A stretch of DNA of 64,000 nt from Symsagittifera roscoffensis. Its lineage: Eukaryota > Xenacoelomorpha > Acoela > Convolutidae. A program made the translations under genes and the position numbers. Each line of letters opens with the position of its first letter. Within the stretch, counting starts at the first letter, position 1. The notes under the pieces are model-generated. The model made no database searches, had not been told where the DNA came from, and saw only the letters and a program-made list of their open reading frames with translations. The stretch covers positions 41,851,430-41,915,429 of the forward strand of contig NC_087065.1 in the NCBI RefSeq assembly GCF_963678635.1, read 5' to 3'. Shown here piece after piece: positions 1 through 10,281 of this stretch.

Positions 1-84
1 CATCGATGCGGGGAATCGGGCATGCGTCCTTTATCGTCACTGCGTCCAGATAACGGAAATCACAACAAAACCTGAGTTGCCCCC

Positions 85-504
85 TTATTTTTTAGCCATG
101 ACCACGCCACAAGCCCACGGGAACTTCGACGGCTCGATCATGTCGTACTCCATCAACATCGCGATTTCCTTCCTGCACGCTTCCAAATTATGAGGGGTCA
201 TTCTCCTCGCCCCTTCCCTATGAGGTACCGAGCCCTCTTCTATCTCAATCTCGTGTTCTACAAAAGTGCAGCAACCTATGTCGGCCTTATGCTTTGAAAA
301 AATGTCTGCATTCGGATTTAGCACCGCCCTAAGCGAATCTAGTTCTCGGTCTGATGTTTTACCCTTCAGATGTTCTATCTCGGGCAGGACAGGTTTATTT
401 GCTGCTAACTCTGTTTCTATCGGCCTCTCGGGAAAATTCAAACAACTAGACAACCCATCATCTGTCTCCGACTTCATTGAAAACAATTTTTTAGAAGATT
501 TCAT
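85..504 (-). pseudogene. A3: pol fragment, N-terminal start of reverse transcriptase
   Basis: The translation contains the segment ahead of Ty3/gypsy RT, with HREGARRMTPHNLEA followed by MIEPSKFPWACGVVMAKK, which matches the A1, A2 and B copies residue for residue over long stretches. It corresponds to RT fingers before the catalytic YVDD box. The reading frame breaks just before position 85 and the rest of RT lies beyond the left window edge, apart from a short stretch at 1-80. The N-terminal part of this ORF (SETDDGLSSCLNFPERPIE) is absent from A1 and A2, which have a deletion there, so A3 may keep the fuller protease-RT junction. Confidence 0.7.
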
Positions 505-569
505 TTATTCTCTTCAGGATACATTCCTGGATCGCGTGCAAGGGACCTTTAGTTACATCAAACTTTTTT

Positions 570-1091
570 TTAGTTCTCCACACTCTGAAAGTCTGTCTTC
601 AGAGGCAATGCGTAGCCAATCTTCTTTCCCCTCTGTATTGTCACGGTGGTTGCTTCTGTGTTCAACAACACACTCACACACAGTCCGCTCTGAGTGAGTG
701 AGAAACTTCTTCCTAAAATAGCCGAGCTCTTACTGTTTGGATTTGGTACCAGACACACCTGTCTGTCATTACTGAGTTCATTTAGACTCCTCGTCCTAAA
801 CGTCGCTACCACAGCTTGGATTGGTTTCAATCTCACTTTTCGATCCAGAAAAATTGGCATTTTAGCCTGGTTAATTAGGATCTTATTAAGAGGTTTCTTT
901 TCATACTTCCTCTCAGGATCTTTGATCCTGATCAACCCGTCATTGAGATCGATCGTGACATCAAAATTGCGTACGAAGTCCCTTCCCAGGATGAATTGAT
1001 CGGATTTGTCCAAATTTTCCACCACCAGGAAGCTCATCCAAAGATGTCTTCCTCCAAGCTGCAGTGATATAATCGGGTTTCGTCCTGTCAC
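570..1091 (-). pseudogene. A3: retropepsin-like protease, C-terminal half
   Basis: It contains the second half of a retroviral-type aspartic protease, with the flap region and the FILGRDFVRNFDV box (the ILG motif near the protease C terminus), followed by a connector toward RT. The catalytic DTGA segment seen in A1 and A2 is missing. An internal deletion at about 1150 joins gag (..YGLAA) directly to the sequence that in A1 begins FDRSDLIPTN. In the element the protease would cleave the Gag-Pol polyprotein in the particle; this copy cannot do so. Confidence 0.75.
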
Positions 1092-1138
1092 ATAGATTGC
1101 TCCCTGATTGGCAGCTGCCAGTCTGATGTTCGTCGGTA

Positions 1139-1606
1139 TTAGATCCGACCTATCAAAGCCGCTAAGCCATAATCCATTTTGAGCGGGCCGGCCGACTCTG
1201 CCTCCAGGCTCAAGGCTACCACCTCATTAAGCAAGGTCTTCACCTTCCTAGTCGTAAAGGTGCTTGGTGTCGTTTCTTTTCTCCGAGACTCAGCTTCGTT
1301 CATCAGACGTGCTCGACTGGTTTTGACGACTGAAAGCGCCTCTTCATGACGGGGATGTTTCGTATCCGCCACTGCATCCCAAAATTAAGTGCAATCCGAC
1401 TTGAAATGTCCCTCTAAATTACAGAAGAAGCACCTCGGTGCATGTTTCATTATGAGTCCTCTGACGTACTCTTCGTGGACCTCGCCGGTCGCATCAACGT
1501 CATCGAGAAAGTATCCTATCGCTTTCATGTTCTGTTTATAAGCAGAACAGGCGGAAACAAGGTGGTCCATCGAGCCATAATTTGCGCATGACCTCCTCTT
1601 ATCCAT
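1139..1606 (-). pseudogene. A3: gag nucleocapsid region with zinc knuckles, interrupted
   Basis: Two CCHC zinc knuckles are visible. The first reads CANYGSMDHLVSAC, with the second Cys changed to Tyr. The second, CFFCNLEGHFKSDC, is intact CX2CX4HX4C. A stop codon follows the second knuckle, where A1 and A2 read Gln (CTQFWDAV), so the frame is split at about 1385. Nucleocapsid knuckles package genomic RNA. The mutated Cys and the nonsense codon are private to this copy. Confidence 0.75.
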
Positions 1607-1698
1607 GTCGTCACGAGGTCTGTACCAACTGGAGTTCGCGCCAGTGTTTATTCCGCTGTAATTGCCATAATTGCTATAACGGTTTTGCGCCCTCGGTT

Positions 1699-2007
1699 TT
1701 ATGCCATAATTGCTATAACGGTTTTGCGCCCTTGGTTTTGCGCCCTCGGCTTTAGCAAGTACTCACTAGACTTCATACGCAAATCATCGGGCGTGGGTAC
1801 CTGGTCAAGCGAAAGGGTGAAGTGTGTGGCTAGCATGGTTTTCAGCTCGTCACGCTTTACTCCATCCATAAACTTTGAGGCTATCGCTAAGTTCCGCTCT
1901 GATATTATCTCATCAGGGTTACTTCTCCTTCTGAGTAATTCAAGGTCATCCAAAATGTTGTCTATGAATTCGTCATCTCTTTGACGCCTCTTCTCGAACT
2001 TCACCAT
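1699..2007 (-). pseudogene. A3: gag capsid C-terminal segment
   Basis: The sequence FEKRRQRDDEFIDNILDDLE and the following helices match the C-terminal part of a Ty3/gypsy-type capsid, ending at the basic stretch that leads into the zinc knuckles. The same segment occurs in A1 (N terminus of the 18305-19687 ORF). It is separated from the knuckles by a short tandem duplication at about 1675-1750, where a GGTTTTGCGCCC-type sequence is repeated. The capsid N-terminal half is absent, because the upstream sequence is cargo-protein C terminus instead. Confidence 0.7.
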
Positions 2008-2795
2008 AGCCTGATGCCCTTGTACTCCAGAGCCGAACCATCAGACTCTACGGAGCTCATTAGCTTATCCAGAACCTCACGCATGATGGGTTGGTTTAAC
2101 CCCACCTCCATTGCGGACTGTGTACCGTATCTGCGTATCAAGTCCCATGTCTTCTCCATGAAGGTCACTCGGCTCCAGGTCACTCCCGTCTTGCGCTCAA
2201 GTTCACTCTGGTATGTCTCCCTTTCCTCTTCCGGTAGCGTATTCAGGAAGGATACCCTTATGGTCTCTTCAATTCTCCTCCTCCTTGGTGATTCATGGAG
2301 CAGTTTCTGTAGGCTTCTACTCCGGTTGTCCATTGCCAGGCTTATTGGATCCGCTGGGGATAAACTAGCCGGCGCCTCCTTCGTAGGGGACATGAAAGTA
2401 GATGGTGTCATCAGCAATAGATTCCCATCGACTTCCCCGTCGTCGTCTTCACTAAACTGGTTTTCCAGCAAGTCTCTCTCCAACGCTCCTAAGTCCATTC
2501 CACTCGACTTCTCTCCCTTTTCCTCCATATGATCATCATCATGATCCATCAGTTCGTCATCATTGGGATCTGGTTTTGGTCCAAGTCCCGAAGGGCCTTG
2601 TCGCATATCTATGCCCGAATCCGGCCGCGCCGGTACGGTCAGATCCCCTGCGTGATAGAACAAATCGTCATTTACCAGGAATTCTACCGACTCCTCGCCA
2701 CATGGCGCCAGATCATCGATTGTTATGTACGTGCCTCCTCTGTACTCCTTTGCTACTTCCAATATCACCACTTTCACTTCTCCTGACCCTTTCAA
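2001..2795 (-). pseudogene. C-terminal part of the large unknown cargo protein, fused toward gag
   Basis: This 264-codon frame directly follows the 2796-4475 ORF, one frame off, and appears to be its C-terminal continuation. It is acidic in the middle (PNDDELMDHDDDHMEEKGEK) and then basic-helical (SPRRRRIEETIRVSFL). The helical part resembles B at 31388-31699 (KTMFLGTLDEKAW), supporting membership of the cargo protein. At about 2010 the sequence switches to gag capsid. The same switch occurs in A1 at about 19690. No known domain is recognised. Confidence 0.55.
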
Positions 2796-4475
2796 TCATG
2801 ACAAATCCTCTGCGGGTGTATACACATCGTTCCACACGTCGACCGGGACCGCTGCTCTCCTGGAAGGTGGCGCCTTGATTTTCTTTCGTCTCCAAGCATC
2901 TGGGAAGGTGAAGTCGAACGTATGCATGGCCGCAGCGTTCCAACTGATGAAGCGCGGCTCCATCCCTCCACTCCATTTCAGCATTCTTTCTTCTGCATCA
3001 CGAGCCACTCCGATGCGAGGGGCAATGATAGGAGACGTAACTCCCAACAACATCCTCCTTATCGGTGGGTATCGAGGACATTGGTCCGGCAGCCACCTGG
3101 ACCCGGAAAGCCACGTTTGCTGGTTCCCTTTGACGTGTGTATAGGCTTCCGGCAAAAATGGGACCCGCATCGCCTCTCCTGAATCCTTCACCACTGGTCG
3201 CAGATTCGAAAGCTTCGGATTGAACTGGACATGGGAAAGGTCCTCGCGGCCCATTCGGCACTTAAAATTATTGTTGAAGTCCATCAACATCCAACCTGGC
3301 TCCGCTATTCTTCCAAATAGCCTGTCGTCGCTAGCCAACCCTCTCAGCTCCTTCTGCTCTACCCAATTCAGCACGGAGCAATCCACCACCGAGACTAAGT
3401 TGACATACAACACTGAGATCCTGTATGCCTTCACTTGTACATCCGGGAATACAAATGACACCACGGGTCCGTACAACACCGTGACGAACTCCCTTAGTCC
3501 ATGGACTACAGCCAGCGGATCGATCCGCATCATCACGGCCAGATCTGTTAGCAAGGGCATGCCACAATACTGCTTGCATTCACTTGCTCCCGTTGCCACC
3601 TTATCTTCTCCTGTGAAACTCCTGTTCTGCTGCAGGAGATATTGCAGCAAAAGGATCCTCCAATCCTTCATCTTCCTGAACGAGGCGGTTTCCAACTGCG
3701 CTTTGAATGCACGACTCGCTCCCTGAAGTTGTTCGGGGTAGCGTAATAGCACGAGCAAATCGCCCAGCCGACCATACGTCATCGCGATCAGTGTAAGTAG
3801 TCCATCCAACCTCAGGTCCGCTAACGCTTGGGTGAAGAGGTTTGCAGGTCCTTTCACAAAGTTCTCCTGACCAAACGTCACGTACAGTGCTAGCACCAGA
3901 CCGATCGATAGTTTCCGGATGTCCTTAACAAAGCTCGCGATCAGATTCCGGGAGGCCCGCGGGTAACACGTCGACAGGAAGGATGGCATCCATCTCACTC
4001 CCATTCCACCCAGGATACCGTCTGATCGCTCATATTGTGCCCTCGTGGCCAAAATATCTGCCTGGAATTTATCCAATGACATCGTGTTCACACCATGCAT
4101 AAATTGTAACATCATGCCCTCGGCTAACTCCCTCTCGTTTAACAAGTTTTTCAGGTAAGCGTGTATCTCTATGATCACCGCCGGTGCATGTTCGAACGCG
4201 TCTTCTCCCAAGGTACAAAATCTTGGTGACAAATACAACCATGAGTTGATGTGTGGCTTCGTCCGCAAAGCCAACGCCTTAAGATCCTCTTCCGCCAATG
4301 TCATATTTTTTCTGACTGTCCTCCCTTGCTCATTTTCCGCGTAATCCATTTGCCTGAACCAGAAGTCATTGGCCACCTGTTGTACCAACAGGTGATCATC
4401 ATCTATCCCTGGCCTCAACTTCAGCAACCTGGCGAAGTTGGACAGCTCCAACCCCGGGACTTCGTCAGGCACCAA
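2796..4475 (-). CDS. Large cargo protein of unknown family (element A copy, 559 codons)
   Basis: I do not recognise a family. The protein is mostly helical with moderate hydrophobicity, without an obvious signal peptide or transmembrane anchor, so it does not look like an envelope protein. It is clearly homologous to B 31787-33772. Shared blocks include GMPLLTDLAVMMRIDPLAVV (B: GMPLLTDLCLAMRSDPMGII), LYGPVVSFVFPDVQVKAYR and a following LNW..Q block. It lies downstream of the SGNH-like ORF in both elements. Conservation of an open frame this long across two diverged elements suggests it was under selection. A structural protein or a captured viral protein are possible but unsupported guesses. 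Confidence 0.65.
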   Translation of the reverse strand: MVPDEVPGLELSNFARLLKLRPGIDDDHLLVQQVANDFWFRQMDYAENEQGRTVRKNMTLAEEDLKALALRTKPHINSWLYLSPRFCTLGEDAFEHAPAVIIEIHAYLKNLLNERELAEGMMLQFMHGVNTMSLDKFQADILATRAQYERSDGILGGMGVRWMPSFLSTCYPRASRNLIASFVKDIRKLSIGLVLALYVTFGQENFVKGPANLFTQALADLRLDGLLTLIAMTYGRLGDLLVLLRYPEQLQGASRAFKAQLETASFRKMKDWRILLLQYLLQQNRSFTGEDKVATGASECKQYCGMPLLTDLAVMMRIDPLAVVHGLREFVTVLYGPVVSFVFPDVQVKAYRISVLYVNLVSVVDCSVLNWVEQKELRGLASDDRLFGRIAEPGWMLMDFNNNFKCRMGREDLSHVQFNPKLSNLRPVVKDSGEAMRVPFLPEAYTHVKGNQQTWLSGSRWLPDQCPRYPPIRRMLLGVTSPIIAPRIGVARDAEERMLKWSGGMEPRFISWNAAAMHTFDFTFPDAWRRKKIKAPPSRRAAVPVDVWNDVYTPAEDLS

Positions 4476-4521
4476 CCGATTTGTGCTGCAATCCTTGAGT
4501 CCCTGGATAGCATTGGAATTG

Positions 4522-4773
4522 TCAGCCCAGGTGGCAGGAAAGCTCCGAGCGGGGTGGGTAGTAGTTGTTAGGATCCACCATCCTGTTCGGCGCAGTTATT
4601 ATCACGTTGAATCGTCCCTCCGCGTAAGTTGTGACCATCGTATACACAAACTGTAGGGGTTCTGGCAATGCGGCGTATCCCGGTGATAACACAAAGATGA
4701 CCTTCACCACATTCTTGGTGATATGTCGCTGCACTGATACCTCCACCTCGGTCATGGCTGAGAGCAGCGTCAT
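4522..4773 (-). pseudogene. C terminus of the second SGNH-like domain (element A)
   Basis: This short frame contains VIFVLSPGYAALPEPLQFVY, matching B VVFTTSPGYASMTPALQFVY at the end of its 33970-34350 frame, and ends RMVDPNNYYPPRSEL. It is the continuation, one frame off, of the 4780-6303 ORF. Position and similarity place it at the end of a probable second SGNH-fold domain. The frame break at about 4775 marks this copy as inactive or as needing a frameshift. Confidence 0.5.
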
Positions 4774-4779
4774 TATAGC

Positions 4780-6303
4780 TTATCCTATAACTTCGTTGCT
4801 CGGGATTGATCCATCAGTCAGACGGGACAACAACCCTCTACTCTGCAATCGGTCATACGAGCCGGCAATCACAATCACCTGAGGCTCCATACTGACCGTT
4901 TTTCGCACGCTTATCGTCATGCCTGCTAATTGCCCCCAATCTAACTTAGGCGCCGCCAAGAAGATCACATCCGGCCAAAAGATAGAACGGGGCGTATAGA
5001 GGTAGTCTGAACTGGTAATTATCAGATACTTAGCCTCCTTTATATCCAAAGGATCATAGGCAGCAAACAGGCTGTCACCCACTGGTGCCTTCAGCCCCTC
5101 ATATCCCCTATCGTCCCGTTCCTCCGAGGTCGCTCGGGGATAGTCTCTCGAGTACTCACCAGGCGCCTCCTGGCCAGGTAGCTTGGAGAACTGCCTATAC
5201 ATCTTGTGGTGTTTGTTATTGGACTTATTCTCTGCCAGAAATTTGCCCTTCCGAGCAGGTGGTGTCAATTCCCTGGCTCTCCGACGGACGTCCGTAAGAG
5301 ATCGGGTGCTCAAGGGCCCAAAGGTGTTGTCCTGAGGCAATCCATCTAGGTCCACGAACCTGAGCGTAGTCGCGGAGCTAAACTGCTCCTGTTCCGCCAA
5401 CAGCCAGTCCACGCCCGGTATTCGATACAACCGCGTCACTGTGAGACCATCTTCACCAATCATCCTCCTAGCGTCCTCTCGACACGACAATGTGTACATG
5501 TTCAACTTCGACGACATGTCTGTCTTATACTGTCCCCAACCGCTGGGGTCTGGACGGTTCCAAAGCAGCACGCTGCTTGGTTCAACTCCTTCAGCCGGCA
5601 CGGTGCTCGTCGATTGGCCTGTTGTTGAAGCAGCGATTGCTGTAGCGGGCGGGTGGTTTTTCGTCCTAGACACGGTCTGGGAGCTAGTCTTGTTCTGATC
5701 AACCGATCTCCCAAGTTGGCTCTCCAACGTTTGTCTTCTAGGGGGAAGAGCAGTCCCCAACCTTTCTCTCACATCTGAGCTTGGAGCAACGGGAGGAGCT
5801 GCACCCGTTTCCGTTGCCAGGGGCCCGAGGCGATTGACGAGTGATTCTGACACGTTGCCCCTCACTCTACCTCCTCCAGTCGAACTGGTCCAAGCCAGTG
5901 AGTTGGTCGTCCTCAATTCTTGCTCCACTTCCCTTAACTGCGTCTGGAACACGTCATTGATCCATCGTCTCCCTTGCTGGGTGTTGAAATGTATTCCATC
6001 TCTGGTGAGCGTGAGATGATCAATCATGCGCAGCATGTTCTCAAGATCCATGGGTCGCAGCTCGTCGGGGTTACTTCTCACCAGACCGCGGGTGATCTCG
6101 TTCCAACAGGTCACGTTGCCGTTCATGAAATCCGCCACCAGCGTGCCCACCATCGGGTTCTGCGGTATCGTGCACAGCAATACGAGTCTGGGCCTGTATT
6201 TCTCCTTCAGTTCATTCAAAAGGCAGACCAATAGGGGCTCCCACTTAACTTCTGGGTTGACTGGGGCTCTCGAGACATCATTGGTCCCGATCATTATCAC
6301 CAA
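4780..6303 (-). CDS. SGNH/GDSL hydrolase-like cargo protein, N-terminally truncated (507 codons)
   Basis: The frame starts within an SGNH-fold domain. MIGTND is block III (Gly and Asn of the oxyanion hole), followed by LLCTIPQNP, and TRDGIHFNTQQGRRWINDVF is block V with the Asp-His pair. The nucleophile block I is missing because an inverted repeat at 6187-6472 replaces the upstream sequence. After a low-complexity linker, a second half contains AKYLIITSSDYL, WPDVIFLAAPKLDWGQ and PQVIVIAGSYD, which may be a degenerate second SGNH-like domain (B has AGMND where this has AGSYD). Family members are esterases or lipases acting on acyl or acetyl esters. The substrate here is unknown. Confidence 0.65.
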   Translation of the reverse strand: MVIMIGTNDVSRAPVNPEVKWEPLLVCLLNELKEKYRPRLVLLCTIPQNPMVGTLVADFMNGNVTCWNEITRGLVRSNPDELRPMDLENMLRMIDHLTLTRDGIHFNTQQGRRWINDVFQTQLREVEQELRTTNSLAWTSSTGGGRVRGNVSESLVNRLGPLATETGAAPPVAPSSDVRERLGTALPPRRQTLESQLGRSVDQNKTSSQTVSRTKNHPPATAIAASTTGQSTSTVPAEGVEPSSVLLWNRPDPSGWGQYKTDMSSKLNMYTLSCREDARRMIGEDGLTVTRLYRIPGVDWLLAEQEQFSSATTLRFVDLDGLPQDNTFGPLSTRSLTDVRRRARELTPPARKGKFLAENKSNNKHHKMYRQFSKLPGQEAPGEYSRDYPRATSEERDDRGYEGLKAPVGDSLFAAYDPLDIKEAKYLIITSSDYLYTPRSIFWPDVIFLAAPKLDWGQLAGMTISVRKTVSMEPQVIVIAGSYDRLQSRGLLSRLTDGSIPSNEVIG

Positions 6304-6472
6304 CGTGTCTAGGTAATCCTCGCCCTTGACCTCGGGTTCGGATTACCTAGACACGTTGGTGATAATGAACGGGACCAATGATGTCTCGAGAGCCCCAGTC
6401 AACCCAGAGGTTAAGTGAGAGCCCCTATTGGTCTGCCTTTTGAATGAACTGAAGGAGAAATACAGGCCCAGA
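6187..6472. repeat. 133-bp inverted repeat (foldback) with 20-nt loop
   Basis: Positions 6187-6319 are the reverse complement of 6340-6472 with about three mismatches, separated by 20 nt. The arm is coding sequence of the SGNH ORF, so its 5' part is read once forward and once backward. This explains the lost SGNH block I and the C terminus of the neighbouring 6425-7090 frame, which runs into antisense SGNH sequence. The foldback probably arose by self-priming or strand switching during reverse transcription or repair. Confidence 0.9.
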
Positions 6473-7090
6473 ATCTACTGAGTGTGACGGGCCCGGCCCA
6501 TCACGTAGTCTCCTTGCTCCGATGAGCGGCTGTACAGGTTGAACAGGTAGGGGCATCTCACCTAGCCGGTGATCCCTCTTATACTCGGAAGTTCGGAGCA
6601 CTCGGAAGTTCGTTATTTCATGCTCATGGTTCTGCTCCACCTCTGGTTCGAACTCTATTTCTGGTTTGGAGCGATCGTTGATCCGTTCCCGATCCATGTC
6701 ATTTACCAAGTCGATCTCTCTTGGCACCGCTATTTCATCCAATCCCATCAGCGACTCCATCATATCGCTTAAAACTATCCTGTCTTTAATGAAATCCTCG
6801 CCATACGGGTTGTACTTCTTCTTGTTCTTTCCTTTCTTGCTCTGGCCTGTCTCCATGGTGAGAGGAAAGTCAGGTTGTACTCTTTTGTCAAATTCAGTTT
6901 GTTCTGGGCAGTCCCAGTCCACTTCGGCATAAGGTAGAGTTTCGTCGTCCACCTCCACTCGCTCTGTCAACTCCAGGTCCAGTGGCAGATCGCAATTATC
7001 TTGCACCTCATTCCCGTAGTTTTTGTAGCGCGTACCTCTTTCATTTACTTCACAAGCAGGATCCACTATCAAATAGTCTCCTTCCTGCAT
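6425..7090 (-). pseudogene. A2: post-integrase region, chimeric C terminus
   Basis: The start (ACEVNERGTRYKNYG) follows the integrase C terminus, as in B ACEVNEKGTREK. The middle, KKGKNKKKYNPYGEDFIKDR, matches A1 at about 14.9k and B YNRYGDDFLIDK. After NFRVL the sequence jumps: RDHRLGEMPLPVQPVQPLIG belongs to the ORF2 start seen at 13.1k, and the last residues are antisense SGNH sequence from the foldback. The macro-like segment that should follow NFRVL is deleted here. Confidence 0.7.
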
Positions 7091-7260
7091 GTCCGCTGGG
7101 ATGCACCAGTCCTCTGATGAGGCTTTGTGCTGTTTGATGTTTTCGTAAAGAACTGCTCATCCGGTGCTCAGTCGTTAAAACCGACATCCTTGGTGCACTT
7201 CTGTTATTTTAAATGGGCCGCGCCATTTTTTAAATAAATTTTTGGTTCCTTTTGGTGGAA

Positions 7261-7809
7261 CTACTTCCTGGAACACCCAGACGTAATCTCCGAATGAGTA
7301 GGCTTTTGCATCTGCAGTCCTTTTATCAAATCTCCTTTTTGTCTAATTTGCGCCTGTTGCGCGTTCCTCCTGCATAAGTCATTGAGGTCCTGCTGCCTCC
7401 TTATAACATCGCGCACGTACGTTTGTGGTGCTGTTTTCTTCCCTTCATACTCAGGGTAGAAGAACGTTAACGGAAGAGCTTTTTCGTGACCAGTTAGCAT
7501 CATATGCGGACTTATTCCCGCGGTGGAATGCTCTGTGCTGTTGTAAGCGCCCATCACTTGCGGCAAGTGTCTATCCCAGTCATCCATGTAGCGTGAGCAA
7601 CAGACTCTCAACATGGATACCAGCGTGCGTTTTTGCCTCTCGACTAGGCCTTTCGTTTGTGGGTGTAGGTGGTCGAGTGGGCCTGTGCCACCTGCGACCT
7701 TTTCATTAACTCCTTCGTTAGATCGCCCACGAATGCTTTGCCATTGTCCGATTGGAATGTGATGGGGCAGCCGTGTCTTGCTATCCACACATTTATCAAG
7801 TGATCGCAT
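7261..7809 (-). pseudogene. A2: integrase, C-terminal part of catalytic core
   Basis: The frame includes HPQTKGLVERQKRTLVSMLR, which carries the third catalytic residue (Glu of the D,D-35-E triad), and then the core end YNSTEHSTAGISPHMMLTGH. It overlaps the preceding integrase frame (7644-8771) in another frame, so one frameshift at about 7690 splits the domain. A second frame break follows at about 7320, where QKGDLIKGLQ replaces the basic region seen in B (RQRKKYDEKILQAKPYEVGQ). Integrase inserts the cDNA into host DNA. Confidence 0.8.
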
Positions 7810-8771
7810 GTTTCTTTCGCTGATGCTGTCATGCAGGGGGCTGCCTCTGCATATTTCGTAAAATGATCAATCAATACCAGCACCTGATTGTAGCCCGTGG
7901 CTGTCATGCATATCTTCTGGTGATCAATTTGCACTACTTCGTTGAATCCCGATGACTCTATTGACTGCAGAGGAAATCTTAGTTTCGTGGGGTCTTTCGC
8001 CTGTTGATACAACGAGCATGCAGAGATCCATTTTTCACAAGCCTTCTTCAAACCAGGCCATTCGAATTGTTTCTGTATCCTGTTGTACACTTTGTCCACG
8101 CCTTGATGGCCCATCTGGTCATGCGAACGAAAAAGCAATTCGGTCTGGTATAACGGTGGTAACACTACTGAATTATACTTGTAAAGCACCTTGTCTTCTT
8201 CCTTTCGTTTACAGGCTACGATCCCGTCTTTGTTCAGGTACAACACATCTTTTCTCTTCATGCTTAATTGCTTCAAAATTTTATGGTTGTCTTCCTCCAA
8301 ATCCCTTTTGTCAGGTGCCCCGTTCTCGACCCATCTTTTCAGGTTGCTCGTCATTCTTTCATTTTGTTGAGCCCTTAGGAGGTCCGACAGCCGGTATCTG
8401 GCTTTCAGATACGTCTTTACCACGTTTAATTGCCCGCTCATTGTCTCCGGAGCATGAGCATCGTCCATCAACTTGACGCACCATATCTTTTTCAAAGGTG
8501 TTGCTTCCTGCACAGATGGCTCCAGATTGGTACGGACGACCGTACCATGTGGCAGTAATCTGGTTGGGCTTTTCGACACAGCAATCAGTTCAAGCTCCTC
8601 TTTGGCATTGTCCACTACAATGCCCTCCTCATCAGAGGTATACCTGTCTCTCTGTCCGGGTCCCGATGCATTTCCCGGTCCAGCCCGCGCTGTTTCCACT
8701 CCACCAACAAGGAATGAATTGCAATCTGCGAAACATCCGAATTGGAAGTAGTCTCCGATGTGTTTTCCCAC
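7644..8771 (-). pseudogene. A2: RNase H-integrase linker plus integrase zinc finger and first catalytic residues
   Basis: The N-terminal part is the acidic linker, ending in the helix ARYRLSDLLRAQQNERMTSN. Then comes the HHCC zinc-binding domain (HDQMGHQGVDKV..KKACEKWISACSLY), where the last expected Cys is Tyr. The core shows QIDHQKICMTATGYNQVLVL (first Asp) and CPITFQSDNGKAFVGDL (second Asp). The frame then shifts before the Glu helix. B reads ACLTC at the zinc site, so the Tyr is a private change of A2. This is the only integrase seen in A; A1 has lost it. Confidence 0.85.
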
Positions 8772-9504
8772 GACTGGGACCCCGAGTGGGTGGGGGGCAC
8801 ATCACTCGAGCCGATGGATTCCACATCATTATTTTACGATCTGTCTGTGATGTTTCTCGACTCCCCGGACAAAACTTTGTCCCTTGGTTGATTGAATCCG
8901 GCTCCCCGGACAACATTCTGCCCTTTGTCTGTCCCAAAATTGTCTCCCCGGATAATTCATCCTGTACGAGTTCGAATGTGCCTGACTCCCCGGACATTGT
9001 CTTGTCCCCGGATGAACAATTCAAGCTCGGTTCGTACTCTTCCCCTGCATCCGTAAATTGTACTTTTCTCGTGAAGCTGGATTTTGACCTGACCCTGACT
9101 TCTTCAGTGGCTTGGACCTGGGTCGGTTTCCCACGTTCTGTGAACGAGGTCCTCAACAAGACATCCTTCGACATTGAGGTCACCAGCTGGTTCACTATCG
9201 ACCGGCAATCCCGTTCCACATCGCGATTCCGAATGGTCGATTGCCTCTTCTCTGTTCTCTCAGTGACGCTCAACCGTTGGACGGTCTCCATCCACTCACA
9301 ATCATGTCTGTCGACCTCTCTAACTAGCAAGTCACGGAGCTTACCCATGACGTCCGGCGCCACGTTCACTGTCCTATTTAGCAGGACTATGCTGTTAATA
9401 CCCAGCCTGGCAAGCTCTTGCTGTACCAGATTGGATCGGACTAGCAGATCCAATGGGACAGCATCACCCCTGGCCAATACCTTTATTTCAGCGGCAGTCT
9501 CCAC
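8632..9504 (-). pseudogene. A2: linker between RNase H and integrase, SGE-rich
   Basis: This is a hydrophilic low-complexity segment of about 290 codons, with a repeated (M/L)SGE motif (KTMSGESG, DELSGETI, GRMLSGEP). It has no recognised fold. The repeats correspond to repeated CTCCCCGGAC-type sequence on the plus strand. It overlaps the 7644-8771 frame at 8632-8771, a frameshift in the shared region. B has an equivalent but diverged acidic linker, so the insertion is an ancestral property of the family. Confidence 0.6.
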
Positions 9505-9638
9505 TGGAAGTTCAGGGTGTCCTGGTATGGGGTACCCTGAGTTGTCCAGCCAACTGGTGAGTGTTATTTTATCGTAGGTTTCCTTATCGAGAAAAGAAAA
9601 TCCGTCTTTGACTTCTGCCTAATTGGCCTGCTTCTCTT

Positions 9639-10052
9639 CTAATTGCTCATAGAACTGTGTCTTCTTACTGAGACTATCAGCATTCTGTTACTGCCACGGG
9701 TACGGTGCTCTATGATCAAGTGGTATCCATCCAGGCGCACGATCCAACGACCAATATAACTTTGGTCCATCGAATAGGTTTTCAGCCAGGCAAGGGCACG
9801 ATTATCCACTCGCAACTTGAAGGGAGCACTACCCAAGTAGGCCCTGTATTTTACCACGAAAGTGATCACCGCGAACATTTCCGCTTTTGGTGCGCGGTAC
9901 TTCATCTCAGTATCGCTCAGGACCTTACTACCGTTCTCTCGTTCCAGTCTTGCTCCTGGTGAAGTACGCCTGATATCGCAACTACTGATGCATCCGTGTC
10001 TAACACGAACATCCCCTTCTCTGTTGGCATGCCGAGGACCGGTGCCTCGCAA
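9639..10052 (-). pseudogene. A2: RNase H domain, frameshifted
   Basis: The segment KVLSDTEMKYRAPKAEMFAV, then RVDNRALAWLKTYSMDQSYI and IIEHRTRGSNRM, is the Ty3/gypsy RNase H core. It carries the Glu of AEMFAV and the Asp of DNRAL; the first Asp (DTDAS in A1) falls in another frame here. Compared with A1, about 22 bp is missing near 9930, which removes the TVLRPIAYG segment and shifts the frame. RNase H degrades the RNA strand during reverse transcription. Confidence 0.8.
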
Positions 10053-10281
10053 AGTTCACGTTTAATGTTTTCAAATGAAACTTGTGCCTCATCAGTCTAA
10101 ATGAATTTTTTGCCTTTATTTCTCATCAACTGCTGCATGGGGTATATCTTATCGGCGTATCCCTTGACGAACTCCCGATAATAGTTAGCAAACCCCAAAA
10201 ACTCATCAGTTGTGTATCTGTCTTGGGTGCCTTTCAGGTCAAGACCGTTTCGACCGCTTCGGGATCCGGTCTCACTGCATG

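Noticed and set aside
8498-9577. 359-codon plus-strand ORF, repeated at 15176-16255
   Set aside because: It is antisense to the linker of pol and is repeated only because the element copies are duplicated.
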